This document shows, in pieces, positions 13,080-24,800 of a stretch of 64,000 nucleotides of DNA. The translations under genes and the position numbers were made by a program. Source of the stretch: Burhinus oedicnemus (taxonomy: Eukaryota > Chordata > Aves > Charadriiformes > Burhinidae). The notes under the pieces are model-generated. The model made no database searches. It had not been told where the DNA came from and saw nothing but the letters and a program-made list of their open reading frames with translations. The DNA lies in contig VFFE01007035.1 in NCBI GenBank assembly GCA_008921705.1, positions 979,433-1,043,432 on the forward strand, given 5' to 3'. Numbering within the stretch: the stretch's first letter is position 1; every line of letters starts with the position of its first letter.

Positions 13080-13265
13080 CTTAATGAATTATGTTCATTT
13101 TCCAGCACATTGTTTTGGCTGATAAATCACAGCTTCATGCACCATTAGCATGTAATGATTGGAATATTTAATCAAAGGCCAGCTTTTTGTATCCTTTACC
13201 TTTGAGAAACCAGATTTGCTCGCTGGAACAGTTTTGAACCATTACGCACACTTATCAGCGAAAAT
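13080..13265. promoter_or_regulatory. Candidate enhancer-like block with TCF and GATA motifs
   Basis: This non-repetitive block holds two TCF/LEF-type words in opposite orientation, ATCAAAGG at 13171-13178 and CCTTTGA at 13199-13205. It also holds a perfect GATA word on the minus strand (CTTATCAG at 13251-13258), a second GATA word near 13119 (CTGATAAA) and a TAATGATT homeodomain-like word at 13153-13160. TCF/LEF and GATA consensus motifs are established, but their use here is inference. No promoter elements or exon boundaries are visible. Confidence 0.3.
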
Positions 13266-13274
13266 CTTTGCTTC

Positions 13275-16200
13275 ATGTCAAGTGTTGCAATATTTAAAGC
13301 CCTTACAGCCAAGCAAGGTTTGGGAAAAATGAGTGGCTCACTCAGCCTGACAAACACAAAAGGATTTGTGATGTTATTTGAAAGGATTTCAGGAAAATCA
13401 AAGAAAAATTAGAAGGAGAACAAACAGTTCTGCATTTACAATCAATTATTATAAATGCTCATTTGTTTTGGGTTTGGATCTACAAGTAAAGTCAAGACCC
13501 TTTTGTTCTAAATTCTGTAAGACATTGTTTTGAAGACAGAGTGTATTTTTTTTTTCAGTCATTTGGTTTTCTCAGAGGATGCCTCTCTGACAGTAGCCGC
13601 CTCTCCACCCCAGAGTCACCTCTTTGAGTCCTGAAGTCCGCACTACAAGGCTGCCCTTGACGTAAACAGGAGCTCTCTAGCCAGAAAATGTTTTGGTGCC
13701 CGACAAGAAACCGAGTCCTCGTCTGAGTGATCAGGATGGATCAGATGTGGAGGGGTTCAGCCGCTCCGCAGCACGGTCCATCAGCAGGGACCCTAAACCC
13801 AGCCCTGCCCGAGAGTGGGCTCTCAGTGGAGAGAGAGCATCTTCTCATGCCCTCTTTAACTCACCATGTAGGCAGCCATGAAAGAGTTGGCAAGAAGGTT
13901 CTCTGCACTTGAACATACTTTCCTCTTGTATCTATTTCCACTTGAAAAAGGGGAGAAAAAACCCTCACTTGTTTCTGCCTCATGCTTTCAAAACCCTGAG
14001 GAAAAACTGTTTGGAAATGGTTTGTCAACAAAAGTATAGAGCTATCAAAAGCTAAAAATTAAAAACAACTCCTACAGAAGGGTGAATCAAAGGTATGTAA
14101 AACTGAATACAAATTTGAACTTAAACAGGGTTTCATAACTCCCTCCCGAGTACAATTTGTGCTCCTGGATAGGAATGAAGTCTCATATTTCCAGAGCAGT
14201 GGGTGCTTTTGTTTGCTTCTTGAAATGCTTGGTTGAACAGCAGTGCAGAGCTGTAAAAATAGGTTTATTTTAATGTGCTTTATGGGTCTGATTGTTAACA
14301 GAAAAGGCCCGAGGGCTGTGTGAGTCTGTGCTTGTGCACTTCTACACTAAACTTTTATGTGTGTGATCTCCCACACTGTGTAGATGGTGTATGTGGCCAC
14401 ATGAAGCACTTGTTGTGCCCCAAACAAGCTTCTGTTCAGGCACAGCAACAACAGCCACAGTGTCAGTGTGGTGGCCATTGGCACCCACATGCTACAGGAT
14501 CTCCACCTTCCAAAACCCAGGCACTAAGGGACCTAGAAGCACAGGCGAGGTTGTACATGTGCAGAATACATAGGTACAACTGAAACAACATTCCGCAATG
14601 AAAGGGTAAATGTTTCTACCTGTCATTCCCCTTGTAAGTCCTATCTTCCTTGATCTTGTCTTACCCTGATTGCTGAACAGACCCTTCTCTCCTATTTTTT
14701 CTGCCTTTTAAACCTATGGCAAGAACCCCAGATGTGAACTCCCAAACTTTTGGGGTTTCCAAATCCATGTACAGATCCAATCTGGATCCAATTAAGTCAG
14801 ATCTTCTGCTGTAAGTCAAAACAAGAAAGACAGTACTCAGCTTTCTGATGACAGCGGTGCTATTAATCTGGCCCTGGCCCCAATTTCTCTGCTTCAGTCC
14901 ACTCTGATTATGAACATTTGTCTTCCAAGGCAGATGCAAAGAGATTTCTTCCCAATGAAGAAAAGGAGATGAAGCCCACTTGAGATAGCAGAAACTGCAA
15001 TACCAGACCATATACCTTCGGCCAATAGCTGCATGTTGCAACTTGCAAACGTGTCACTAAAGGGCTGTCATCCCCAGTGGGTCTGTTGGTCTGCACAGGT
15101 CTCCAAACTACCACATGTGGCTCCAGAGACATCAACAGAATAGTCAAAAGCTAGCATCCATCTCATGCTTTCTTGATACTTTACATCAATGTTACTATGC
15201 TTAGCACTGTAAACAGATTTGTGCTTGGCACACAGAGGAGAAATAAAAATACAATCAATTTCATTTCTTCTATGGTTACAGTTCTCCAGCTCACCCAAGT
15301 TGAGTTTTCCGGAAAGCTAAGTACTTTGTACCATAACTGTTCTTGTTGGGACTAGAAGATGGCAATGTCTTTCTTTCCTTATTCAAAGAAAAAGGAATGG
15401 AATTAGTTTGCTAAAGGCTTCCAGTTCCTAGAGGGCCGGCATGCTGATATGCTTTCCAGACCTTGGCACAGTCTCCTTATACTTTCCCTGGAAAATGTTT
15501 TCACCCTGATAAAATCTCCTGGTTTTGAACCCTTGTAGCAGGGCTTGACTAGAACCCAGAAGCCACCTACAGACAAGAGACCTCTGACTTGTGCTCCCAT
15601 ACTCAAAGAGCCATGGAAATCCACAAACATCCACGTCCTACGTCTCCAGAGTTTCTGATCACAGAGTCTAGAAGACGCTCTCTAAATTGTCTTCCATGTC
15701 CTCTTGAGGGGCCAATCATCAACCTTTGCCTACCTGATCAGTTGGTTCTTTCTTCCAAATCCCCTATCAAGGATACTGCAGGCAGAAGCTAGACAGAAAG
15801 TAGATGGTGACACAGCCTCACATGCAAGATACTCAATATGATAGGCAAAATGAGGTTCACATTTTACTGAATCTGGCAATCTCTCTCTTTATTGGTTTTG
15901 ATAACAGTTTTATTGTGAAGGTTTCTCAGGGACAGGACTAAGGTTTTCTTCACAGTCAGAGATAGGGGAGACTTCAGTTCAAATCTGCCTGACTCAAAGG
16001 TGGTATCAAAAAATCCCTACAAGTTGTCTGTTGCCCTCTGAACTTGTGCAGGATGGACAGGTCTCTCCTTCCGACTGATCAAAAATTTCATCCTGAACAA
16101 GAGTAGTTTTCCCAGAGCTTTATCGAGACCAATATACTTCTCCCAAAAGCTTCCATGTCAAAGAATGACCGTTTTCCAGCAATACCAAAGAAAACATTTT

Positions 16201-16605
16201 TCAGCGAGTTCCCTCCCATTTCTCTGACATTATGTGCATTTCACTCCCATATTCCTATGAGAAAAGCACTAAGGTTTGCGTCTCATTTTGCGGGTGGACC
16301 GGGGAGCTCAGGCAGATTGCTCTGTGACCTGCTTGGGGGCAATGGCAAAGAATTCGTGGCCTGACTTCACATCACTCGCTCCGAGTCCTTAGATGTACTC
16401 ATTCTCTAGGGAACTTTAGCCTGAAACGTCTAACCACAGACCTGGAAATGATTTTATATATATTATAACAAATGTTGTTAATCACACTCAGTCTCTTATA
16501 GTATGGCCTGTAAAACAAGAATAGAGAGTGAAGAGGACTTCCTACTTCCCATATACTGGCAGCAAATGCATTTCCTGTGTTACAGAGCTATACATTTCAC
16601 TGGGA
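13275..16605. other. Unique non-coding stretch
   Basis: No gene recognised. Overlapping frames on both strands at 14660-15300 (up to 126 codons) lack motifs. A stretch near 15930-15990 ('gacttcagttcaaatctgcc') faintly resembles an old SINE core, but too weakly to call. Confidence 0.45.
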
Positions 16606-16611
16606 AGGGAT

Positions 16612-16800
16612 GCTCTCTAGTGGTTAGATCATGAGACTGGAAAAATGCGATCTTAAAATTTTCACTTCCTGTCTCTCCTATTGGTATGCTGCATACGAGG
16701 AGGCAACTCATCCCATCCCACTGTGCCCTGGTTTCCCTACACATTTGTGGTTCACAGCAATCCCTCTGCTGTACGGGGAAGGCTTAAATGACTCTTGGAG
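16612..16800 (+). mobile_element. MIR-like SINE relic
   Basis: Good sequential match to a MIR element in sense. The words 'agtggttagatcatgagac' fit the tRNA-derived head ('agtggttagagcatgagactgg'). 'cttcctgtctctcc' sits where 'ttctattcctggctctgcc' would be. 'ggcaactcatcccatcccac' and 'tgtgccctggtttcccta' fit 'gggcaagtcacttaacctctctgtgcctcagtttcccc'. Decay is strong but the order of boxes is complete, making this one of the better SINE relics in the window. Confidence 0.7.
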
Positions 16801-17675
16801 GTGAGGTTTTAGGTTAAAGCTAAGCACTGTCACCAAGTTGCATTAGGTCAAAGTGAAGCTGGGAAAAAGTGAAAACCGGTACGAAGAAAGAGAGAAGGGT
16901 CTGAAGTGCTCCTGCCAGATCTTCCTCCCCTTTTTATTTTAAGTCACGGAAACTGTTCTTTAGCTTGATTGCTCCTTATCTCTACCTAAGGCATCACGGA
17001 TTTTTATATAATTAAAATTTCCTTGACAATTGCCAAGGATTTACAACGTGAAATGTTTCAATTTTTCTTATATTATGTCTTGGCATCAAAGAATCTGCAC
17101 TCGTTTCCTAAGTATGGGATAAAGATGATTTCTAGTGGGAGACAAATGAATCAAGACCTTGACACCCCTATTTTTTTTCTTTCTCTTTTTCTTTTCCTTT
17201 CCTTCTTTTTTTAAATACATCTGGTTATTATTGAACAGAGGCTTTCATGTTTTAATGATAAATTGTCTTCTCCCGCTGTAACAATGTCCCCAGACGGCTT
17301 GTCTTGGCTGAAATGTCTTCTAAGAGCATCTGCTTTTGATCTATAGGGGTTTTAAATCTTTGGATCTAATCTCTAGCCTGACTGACTTGAAAGCTGATTT
17401 CCACAAAAGCAGAGTGTGAAACTTGTAGAAACCCTTTAGTGGAATCACTTGAAATTGTTTAAAAGACTGTATTGACAATACTCAGTATGTCCTCATGACT
17501 TTTTTTCTGCATGTTTACATATATACACATGCATATAAAAAATATAAGAAAGAGACATAAGAAAGGAATTTCTTTTAACAAATGCTTCAGTGGTATTTCC
17601 ATGTAATCTGCATATGTTGTGGCTTAATACTCTAATAAAGAAAGACTGGAAGCCTTCCAGAGCACAATATTTATG
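16801..17675. other. AT-rich unique stretch with polypyrimidine tract
   Basis: No gene recognised. It contains a T-rich pyrimidine run at about 17168-17213. The block 17220-17360 has balanced, non-repetitive sequence that looks like possible conserved non-coding DNA, without a specific motif to support it. Confidence 0.4.
17168..17213. repeat. Polypyrimidine (T/C)-rich tract
   Basis: About 45 bases of almost pure T and C, mostly T-runs broken by single C. No AG acceptor with a following open exon was found, so it is listed as low-complexity sequence and not as a splice signal. Confidence 0.75.
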
Positions 17676-17681
17676 CCATGT

Positions 17682-17716
17682 ATATCAATTAAGATAATTG
17701 CCAATTATATTGATAT
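17682..17716. repeat. Nested palindrome rich in CAATTA words
   Basis: An outer inverted repeat ATATCAAT (17682-17689) and ATTGATAT (17709-17716) encloses an inner perfect inverted repeat ATAATTG, C, CAATTAT (17694-17708). A further CAATTA follows at 17719-17724. The arrangement gives several ATTA cores in both orientations. It could be a binding site for dimeric homeodomain proteins or simply AT-rich coincidence. Confidence 0.6.
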
Positions 17717-17724
17717 GTCAATTA

Positions 17725-20700
17725 AAGTCAAGTGACTTTTAAAAGAGTTATGCCTGCTATTAATTTAGTTATATGCATACACTGTAAGTGTATTTATAAG
17801 GGTTGATCTTAAATTTCTCAATATTGTTCATATCCAGTACATCCAGCACATAATCACCATGTTCATTTTGCTCTTTCTGGTCCACTTTAGGCTGCAGCTC
17901 ACCAAGCACTATAAAGACAGAGAAGACAAAATTGAGCACAGCACTCTCTCCCTTGGTGGCATAGTGTTGGCACACTGTCTGCCTTCATTTGAAGCATGCC
18001 GAGTAGATTTTGATTTCACCCCAGCACAAATGAAAATAGGAGCTGGCTAGTATATGCATGAGATTTCTGTGGCTAAGTAGAAACCACTGTGGTCAAATGA
18101 AAGAGAACCTCGTAACACTGCAATATATATATATATACACACACACACCCCATTTGTGTGTGCTTGTGTGCGTGTTTGATAAATACCCTCCAAGAGTTCA
18201 TTTGTCTATCAAACCCTACGCAGTATATTGTAACACATTAACAACAGTGACAGACAGACCTTAAAGGGCTGAGAGTTTAGGTTTTTCTGGGATTAAACTG
18301 AAGTTAGGACAAATTCAGGGTAGTTTGAGCAGAAAAGCTCTTCTTGCATGAACTTTCTGGTTAGAATATAATGGAAGCCAGACCCCAACCTCCCTGGCTT
18401 GAGGTTTGCAAAACCAAACCATAACAACTGATGAGGGTTTGCTAAACCATAGCACCCCCTGTTTTCTCATCACACAGATGAGATAAAAGGGGAATCTTTA
18501 TTCAACCTTTTACTCCCTGCACCTTAGCAGTGGTGCTGAAATAGAACCAAATGAAGATATATCTCCATTATTTTCCATTTAGAGTGTGCATTTCCAAGGC
18601 AATAATCTTGCTAGTCAGCTTTGAAATCCCCAGAACTCAGCCCCTCCCAGGCCATCCACAGATTTCCCCAAAATTCATGGCTGAAAATGAATTTTCAGAG
18701 GCTCCACCAAAACTTCTAACTATTTCTGTGGCTGACTGGGCCAGAGACATGACGGAAACAACCACTTCATAACCTTTCAGCACTGCCGCTTCTATCCAAA
18801 CCCAAACTCCAAAGCAGGGATGGGATGTGAGAAGCAATCAAAAACAACATTGGAAAAACACGAATCCATCCTAGTACTAAGGCTCAGCTTGGCTTTGGGT
18901 TTGGTCCCAGGCATGAGGAAATATTCAGGGAAAGTGGAGTTATTTCCTTAGATTCATTTGCCCATTTCTCATTAGCAAAGCATTTTGATACTCTGCAATC
19001 CAATGCCTAGCCATGGTTTCTGACTCTTTGAAAGAAAATCGAATTATTTCTAGGATGTTATAAAACTGGACTGATAGAATAAATATGTGGGATGGAAATA
19101 GGCAAGAAGCCTTAAACTGAGCCAAGAGGCTCACTTACTCTCGGAAATGAGCACTGCGTAGCACAGAATTTTTCTCTCTCTTGCAAGATGATAGTCAAGT
19201 GATAAGATTCTCCCTGGACTTGAGTGTTAACTGAAGCATGTTGCATTAAGTCGGGAACTTATCAAACAGAACCATTATCTACAAGTTCTTCTGTTGTCAC
19301 AATTGTTGTTGTTGCTTTGACCCAAAAAATGTAATGTCTGAGCTAACAGGGGAGCCAAGAGTTCAATTCAGGATCCCCTCCCCAGGCACACTTTCTATCA
19401 TTTTTCCTACAGCTGCTACTAAAGGGTTTGGTTTGTGGTGTGATGAAGGAACTAATATGAACGAACTCCAGCCGCCAAATAGAAATGACAATACAGCCCA
19501 GCTTTCCTGAGCTATCTTCTGGCAGAGACATTAGGAACTGTTACTTGCTCTTGCTTTGCTCCAGCCAGCCCTAATCAAAGGGGAGATTCAACTGCACGTG
19601 ACCCTAAACTTCCTCTAAATTAACATTTGAGCCACCGAGTTGTCAGTTTAATTGCTTTGCTGTGGATGCCGCTACTTTTATCTCATTGTAAATCTCCATG
19701 TCACTTAGGGTATCATGTACATCGTTTTTGATGGTGCATGCAGAGCGTTTGCTCTTAAATACTACAGCAGAGAAGAGGCCCAAGCGTCTAAGATTACCCC
19801 GGTGACAGGCAGCGCACACAGAGATAAAGAACGAGGAGACAGGATGCAAGGCGGCTCCACGGGATGCAGGGACAGCGGAGGATGAGAGACTTGGTGTTTC
19901 CCCTGAACAAAACCATTGCAAGGAGATGTCTGGAAAGTCCGTCTGTGGCATCAGGGAGGAATAGCCTAGTGCCTTCCTTACTCTGCCAGTTTAGGACCAT
20001 CTCTAGTCCCTCCACCGTAAGGATGGGTCAACCAGAGTGGGCGTCCACAGCCATGTGGACAACAGGTCTCTGGCTGCTGCATCGGGTCAGCGTGGGGCAC
20101 CCATCGGTTCTGCGGGGAGCGTAAAGCTGAACAGCCAGCCACAGCTGGCAGCACGCTTATCCCCTCTGTGCTGCGGTATCACTCTGCAGATTTGCTAACT
20201 CTCCTGTTGAGTGCAGTTACACATTAGAACTGCTAATACGCAGTGATTTTGCCTTAAGCTTGAAAGCACCAGAGGTTAAACAGATTTTGATATAAGAGCC
20301 TACAAGGAACACTCTATTTAAAAAGCCTATGCATCACTGGCTACAACTGAAAGGATGATGAGTGGTAGGAGGAGATGAAAGGTGGTTCAGACATGGGTAT
20401 GATGACAACAGTAAAGGGAAATTAAATACACTGCAGGGAAATAGAAGTCATAATCATCTTGGGTTTGCAGCTCATGAACAGTGAAAAGCTTATGTGATGA
20501 AACAGCAGGTAGAAGTGCCTTGAGACTCAAGTTTTAAGGCCCCAAGAGTTTAAACTTGACATTCAAGCCTTTTAAAGTTTTATGAGGGCATCCAATAATT
20601 CCTCCTGCTCAGCCCCCACCTCCCTGCCTGATGTGCTGGTTGTTTGATTTACACACCTTCCTGAATGTACAATGAATTCCAGGGAAAGCATGCAGAAACC

Positions 20701-21175
20701 ATTGTAAGTCTGTAATTAAATAGCCTTCATGCAGCTTAACCTCTCCAGTAATCAATGTCCAGCTGCAATTCAAAAGGCCACTCCACCTTTGGCTGGTGAA
20801 AACTGACACAGACCCGCCAAAGACTGCAGGATCCAAGACAGTTTTTATCCGGAGAAGTACAACATGGCCATTCCCAAAATGTGCTGTCTGATGGACGCAG
20901 GCAGGAAAATCTTGCTAACCCACACAGGGCTAATTTATACGCTTGAGCATCCTCCCATGAAAATTATTAGCCCGACAACACACTCTCCGCCAGCAAAGAT
21001 TTCACAGCAGAGAGCTACAGCTGCATCATTTGCACTGCCACCCTCCACTGGCTCCTCTGCCATGCAAGCACATGAGCTACCCACCAGAAGCCACCTGAAA
21101 TGCAAAATGACAACAGCAGCTTTGCTGACCGTGTCAGATTAACCAACAGTACAACAGATCCTATACTTAAAATAC
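17725..21175. other. Unique non-coding stretch
   Basis: No exon or RNA gene is recognised. Two overlapping minus-strand frames and one plus-strand frame at 19640-20120 (73 to 102 codons) have no motif. The only repeat noted is the dinucleotide array near 18.12 kb. Confidence 0.45.
18122..18174. repeat. (TA)n(CA)n array followed by TG-rich arm
   Basis: About seven TA units pass directly into about six CA units (to 18148), and a TG-rich segment follows at 18154-18174. The CA and TG parts are complementary, so single strands could fold into a GT/CA hairpin. Compound TA-CA microsatellites are common and often length-variable. Confidence 0.85.
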
Positions 21176-21179
21176 CTCT

Positions 21180-21305
21180 GTGCTAATTTTGTACATGTTC
21201 TAATTATACTAATGGCTTTTCTAATTACAGCATGCTAATTATACAGAAATTAGACATGGTTATGTTAATTATCTAGCTCTGCACTAATGTCATTTTTATT
21301 AGATA
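21180..21305. promoter_or_regulatory. Dense TAAT/TAATTA cluster, candidate homeodomain-bound element
   Basis: At least eight TAAT cores fall within about 120 bp: 21184, 21201 (TAATTA), 21210, 21222 (TAATTA), 21236 (TAATTATA), about 21249 in reverse, 21266 (TAATTA) and 21285. A loose unit CTAATTAYA occurs three times (from 21200, 21221 and 21235), and GTACATG and GCATGC words sit between. TAATTA is the established core for many homeodomain classes. Clusters of this density outside simple repeats are seen in developmental enhancers, but low-complexity AT drift can also produce them. No exon or repeat explains the stretch. Confidence 0.35.
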
Positions 21306-23675
21306 TATATCTCTTTTTTTAGTCTTAAATAAAACTGATGATTCTTTAAAAATTATTGAAAGCAATGAGTGCCCTTTCTTTCCTTTTCCCCACCTTAACT
21401 ATTGTTTCCTTTGTTGTACCTTCAGAAAATACAGGTGGTCAGTGCTTTCAGTCCTGGCCATTAATTTGAGATCCTCAGTCTGATGAGCACAGTTTGAGAG
21501 ACCTAACAGCTACATCTAGCAGACGTCAAGCAGCTTCAGGACTGGCAATAAACCCAGCACACACAGGTCCTGTTCCTTCCCTGCTGCCATCACTCACAGG
21601 GCCAGGCCAGACAGAATCTGGGAGATGTTTCCATTCTATACAAACATTTGGAGACTGTCTGGTAACACGCAGCCTAGAGCGCCACAGAACACAAGCGTCT
21701 GTGAACTCTGGAGAACGTGCCCGCGATCACAAAAGACAAAATCCAGTCTTCAGAGAAGACACAGGAGAGCTGCTGTGCCTCAAATCGTGAACAGACTCAA
21801 GGGCCAATATTGTGCTTGAGGCATTATGGAAAAGAGAAGTTGTCTATGTCAAGATTCCATTCGTTCAGCAAAAATCAAGGGAAGGTTGCTTTGTTCCTGG
21901 TGTGCTAAAGGATAATTCAGGACTGAACATCCCCTGGAGCATGCCTGACATTCGGATGAACATGAAGACAGGCAGCGCATCTCACCCGTTATGGGTTACT
22001 AGCACATGGGATTAGGGAGAGAAATCCGAGCTCCGGAAAGGGACAAAGGAATGTTTTGTAACAGATCATTTTTGAAAAATGGGGATGTTTGAAATAGTAC
22101 ATATGGATTATTAGGTAGAAAGAGAGGTGATGTGCACGTTGGACCTGAATTCCTAACACGCTTCCATAGATGTTGCATCAGCCTACAGTCAACAGTCAAC
22201 ATTGTCAGACACATCCCAGCATAAGACCTTGGTTGTGTTTTGGCAAGGCTTTGCCAACTTTTAACAAATCGTACTGGAATTTTTTTGTGCAAGTGTTTTT
22301 CCCAGACAACTTGAACTTCTCATTCAATGCTCTTTATAGTCTAATTTGCTTTGTCCTGTCTAACTGTGCTCCCTTTTGATCTACTTGTCTCAGTAGCTCT
22401 CCGGTAACTTTTAACTCTAGGTCAGTTTCCATTAAACTGATGGGAGAGGAAGGCCACTAACTCCTACATCTTTCATGAAGAGAAATAACCAAACACAGGA
22501 GAAAAAAATCTGCTAAAAATCACCCAAAACCCAGCAAGGCTGCAGCACAAAATCAATCCTTACTATGCACTGAGAATCCAGCTAAAAATAACTTCCAGTA
22601 GAAATGGGGTCACAGAGGCTCAAACCTTCAAAGAACAACAACAACTTGGTACAGAACAAAAAGGTGATAAGGATTCTGCTCAGCATCTACAAACAAAGTC
22701 CTGTATGGCTGTGTATAGATACACCATGCCCAGGGGAGAGATCTTAACAACCTATAATAGCCATATGGTTCCGAATATAAGGTCTAATTCTATATGATCC
22801 ATTGAAACTACACTTCTTTTTTTGCAGATGTATCCTTGTCATGGCTCCAGGTACTCAGGAAGTCCCTATAAACCTATTTCTGATATCTCAGCTGCCTAAC
22901 AGGCTTGCTGCACCCATGAGATGTGGGTTTTGCCTTCCAGTGTCAACACACCCTTAACATGCCCACAAGCTCAAGTGCTTCAAGCATGCAAACTGGGAGA
23001 AAGTCAACAAACAGTAAGGGCCATCCTTCTGCTCTTCAAAGTGTGAGCCAGCTCTGTCTTTGATGCTATACACAAAGTTTCCTTGTTCTTGTTTTTCTAA
23101 TTCCTGCACATCTGATTGCAACATATGGCCAGTTTCAGCAATTGACAAAATATTTCCTTTTCTATTCTATTTACGTCACAGCTTGCTGGAGCCACAGATC
23201 GCTTCGACCTAGCAAATGACAATTGAGAAGCAGTGGCATGCCCTCTGCATTTAAAAGCAAAACACAACAGCAACAGCAGAAACTCAGCTTCTCTCACCCA
23301 CAAATTTCCATCACTTCATGCTGGATGGCTGCTGTGTTGTTTTATTCTGGTTTTGATGATCCACTTTTCACTCATGATCTGGCCAAGATACAGACAGACA
23401 GATACTGGGAGCATCTGAAAGAGATTACCACTGTCTGCTGCTCTATGAGAGGCTCCAGATAACTGACAGACAGGGCAGAGGAAAGGGGCTAAAAAGATAC
23501 ACCGCTCATTAATAACTTGAATACTCACAGGGCTGTATATTTAAACCAAATTGCATTAAAATTTGGTATTCACTCCCCAACTGAACTATCCCTAAAACTC
23601 CCCAATGAGAGGTCCAACCTAAGCTCCTATTGCAATTATTATCATAATTTCCTGTCTCTCATATTATACTTTTCT
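21306..23675. other. Unique non-coding stretch
   Basis: No gene or repeat recognised. Open frames at 21494-21790 (98 codons, plus) and 21999-22292 (97 codons, minus) overlap other frames and lack motifs. Confidence 0.45.
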
Positions 23676-23679
23676 CAGC

Positions 23680-23812
23680 AGATCTCACAGCACTTTTACA
23701 AAGAAAGCTGGTGGCTCTTTCCCCATTGCAGACAAGAGGTGATTTACCCAGGGCCACCAAAGTACGCCAGTGGCAGGACTGCAAACACAACCCAGGTCTA
23801 CTGGGGCACTCA
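23680..23812 (-). mobile_element. MIR-like SINE relic (antisense)
   Basis: Read on plus, the words run in the order of an antisense MIR: 'atctcacagcactttta', 'cattgcagacaagaggtga', 'tttacccagggccacca', 'gccagtggcagga', 'aacacaacccaggtctactg'. These match 'cagatggggaaactgag...gacttgcccaaggtcacacagc...gtggcagagctggga..aacccaggtctcctg' and the 3' region 'cacagcactttacaaa'. Old and diverged, but with clear box order. Confidence 0.7.
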
Positions 23813-23814
23813 TT

Positions 23815-24590
23815 AAACGTAACCTGGGACATGTCATGTACTAAGAAGGAGATTCACCAACTGGCTGCTGCCTCTCACAAGACCCTAAGTATGTGTTTTG
23901 CAGACACACACACACGTTACACATCTGTGGGATCACCAGCAGCACCACGAGATGGTCCGCAGGAGATAACTCCCGCAGGACAAACTGGAGACTTGAGGGA
24001 ACTTAACTTTTTCCAACTGGGACAATTTGCAAGCACAGGATGAATACTCTTCCCACTAGAAACCAATTTGATCCCATTGACCTTAATCATGTATTTCATG
24101 TCCCTCCAAATAACGGGCAAAACACAGTTGTAGTGGCCTGGGGATCAAGCAGACGAAGAGAATGTTAATCCCATCCAGAGTTAATTGGAAAAGTAGTCTT
24201 CCTCCAAAATTAACAAAGAAAAATTTAAAAAATCTTAGTGAAATGATTGCTTGGGCATGTTGTGTTCCCTTTTTCTCCAGAGACTAAATTCCCTGCTTAA
24301 ATCTTCCACAAAGCACCAGGGTGGTGGTTGTTTCATGAGGCTCTCTGGCCAGCGAGCCTGAGGAGAGGTTTCTGTAGCTGGGAGCTCGACCCACAGAGGT
24401 TAACCAAACTACAGCTCCAAAGGGGATATTATATAAATGGACCCAAACTGAAACATTACCCATTTTTTTTTCCTTTTTCTTGAAACATCCTCCTTTTCAG
24501 GATTTTTAAGACAAACAAACTTTTTCCCCCCGCTTTCAAGCAGCAGACCCTTTCCCACAATGAAAAAAGCAACCAAAAGCGTGTTTAGCT
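23815..24590. other. Unique non-coding stretch
   Basis: No gene recognised. A short CA run (about 23903-23915) is present. Small frames on both strands are considered chance. Confidence 0.4.
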
Positions 24591-24597
24591 TTGGCAT

Positions 24598-24800
24598 TTT
24601 CGAGGCCTCTCGCTGGCTCTGGGGACAGAGGGCAGCCCCCCTGCGCTGGGTCCGGGCTCACCGCCGCGCACTGCCTCCGGAGCACCAGCCACAGCTATGC
24701 TGGCCCGAGCCCAGGCTGGGGAAGCCAAAGCTGCTCCTCCGAGCTTCCCTTCCCATCCAGCGCTGCCCACGTGTGCGGGGTGAGGAATGCAGCAGCTCTG
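24598..24800. promoter_or_regulatory. Compact CpG-rich patch, possible small CpG island
   Basis: Roughly thirteen CpG dinucleotides fall in about 180 bp of GC-rich sequence, while the flanks on both sides are AT-rich and nearly CpG-free. The patch includes CCGCCGCGC near 24661 and a CACGTG E-box at 24768-24773. Overlapping open frames on both strands (83 and 79 codons on plus, 104 on minus) are a by-product of the composition. In birds such patches can mark promoters of small or non-coding transcripts, or exons. I see no TATA box, no clear splice junction and no recognisable protein. It is the only place in the window that looks like a candidate transcription start region. Confidence 0.35.

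Noticed and set aside
15930..15990. Faint SINE-core resemblance
   Set aside because: Too few ordered boxes to separate from chance.
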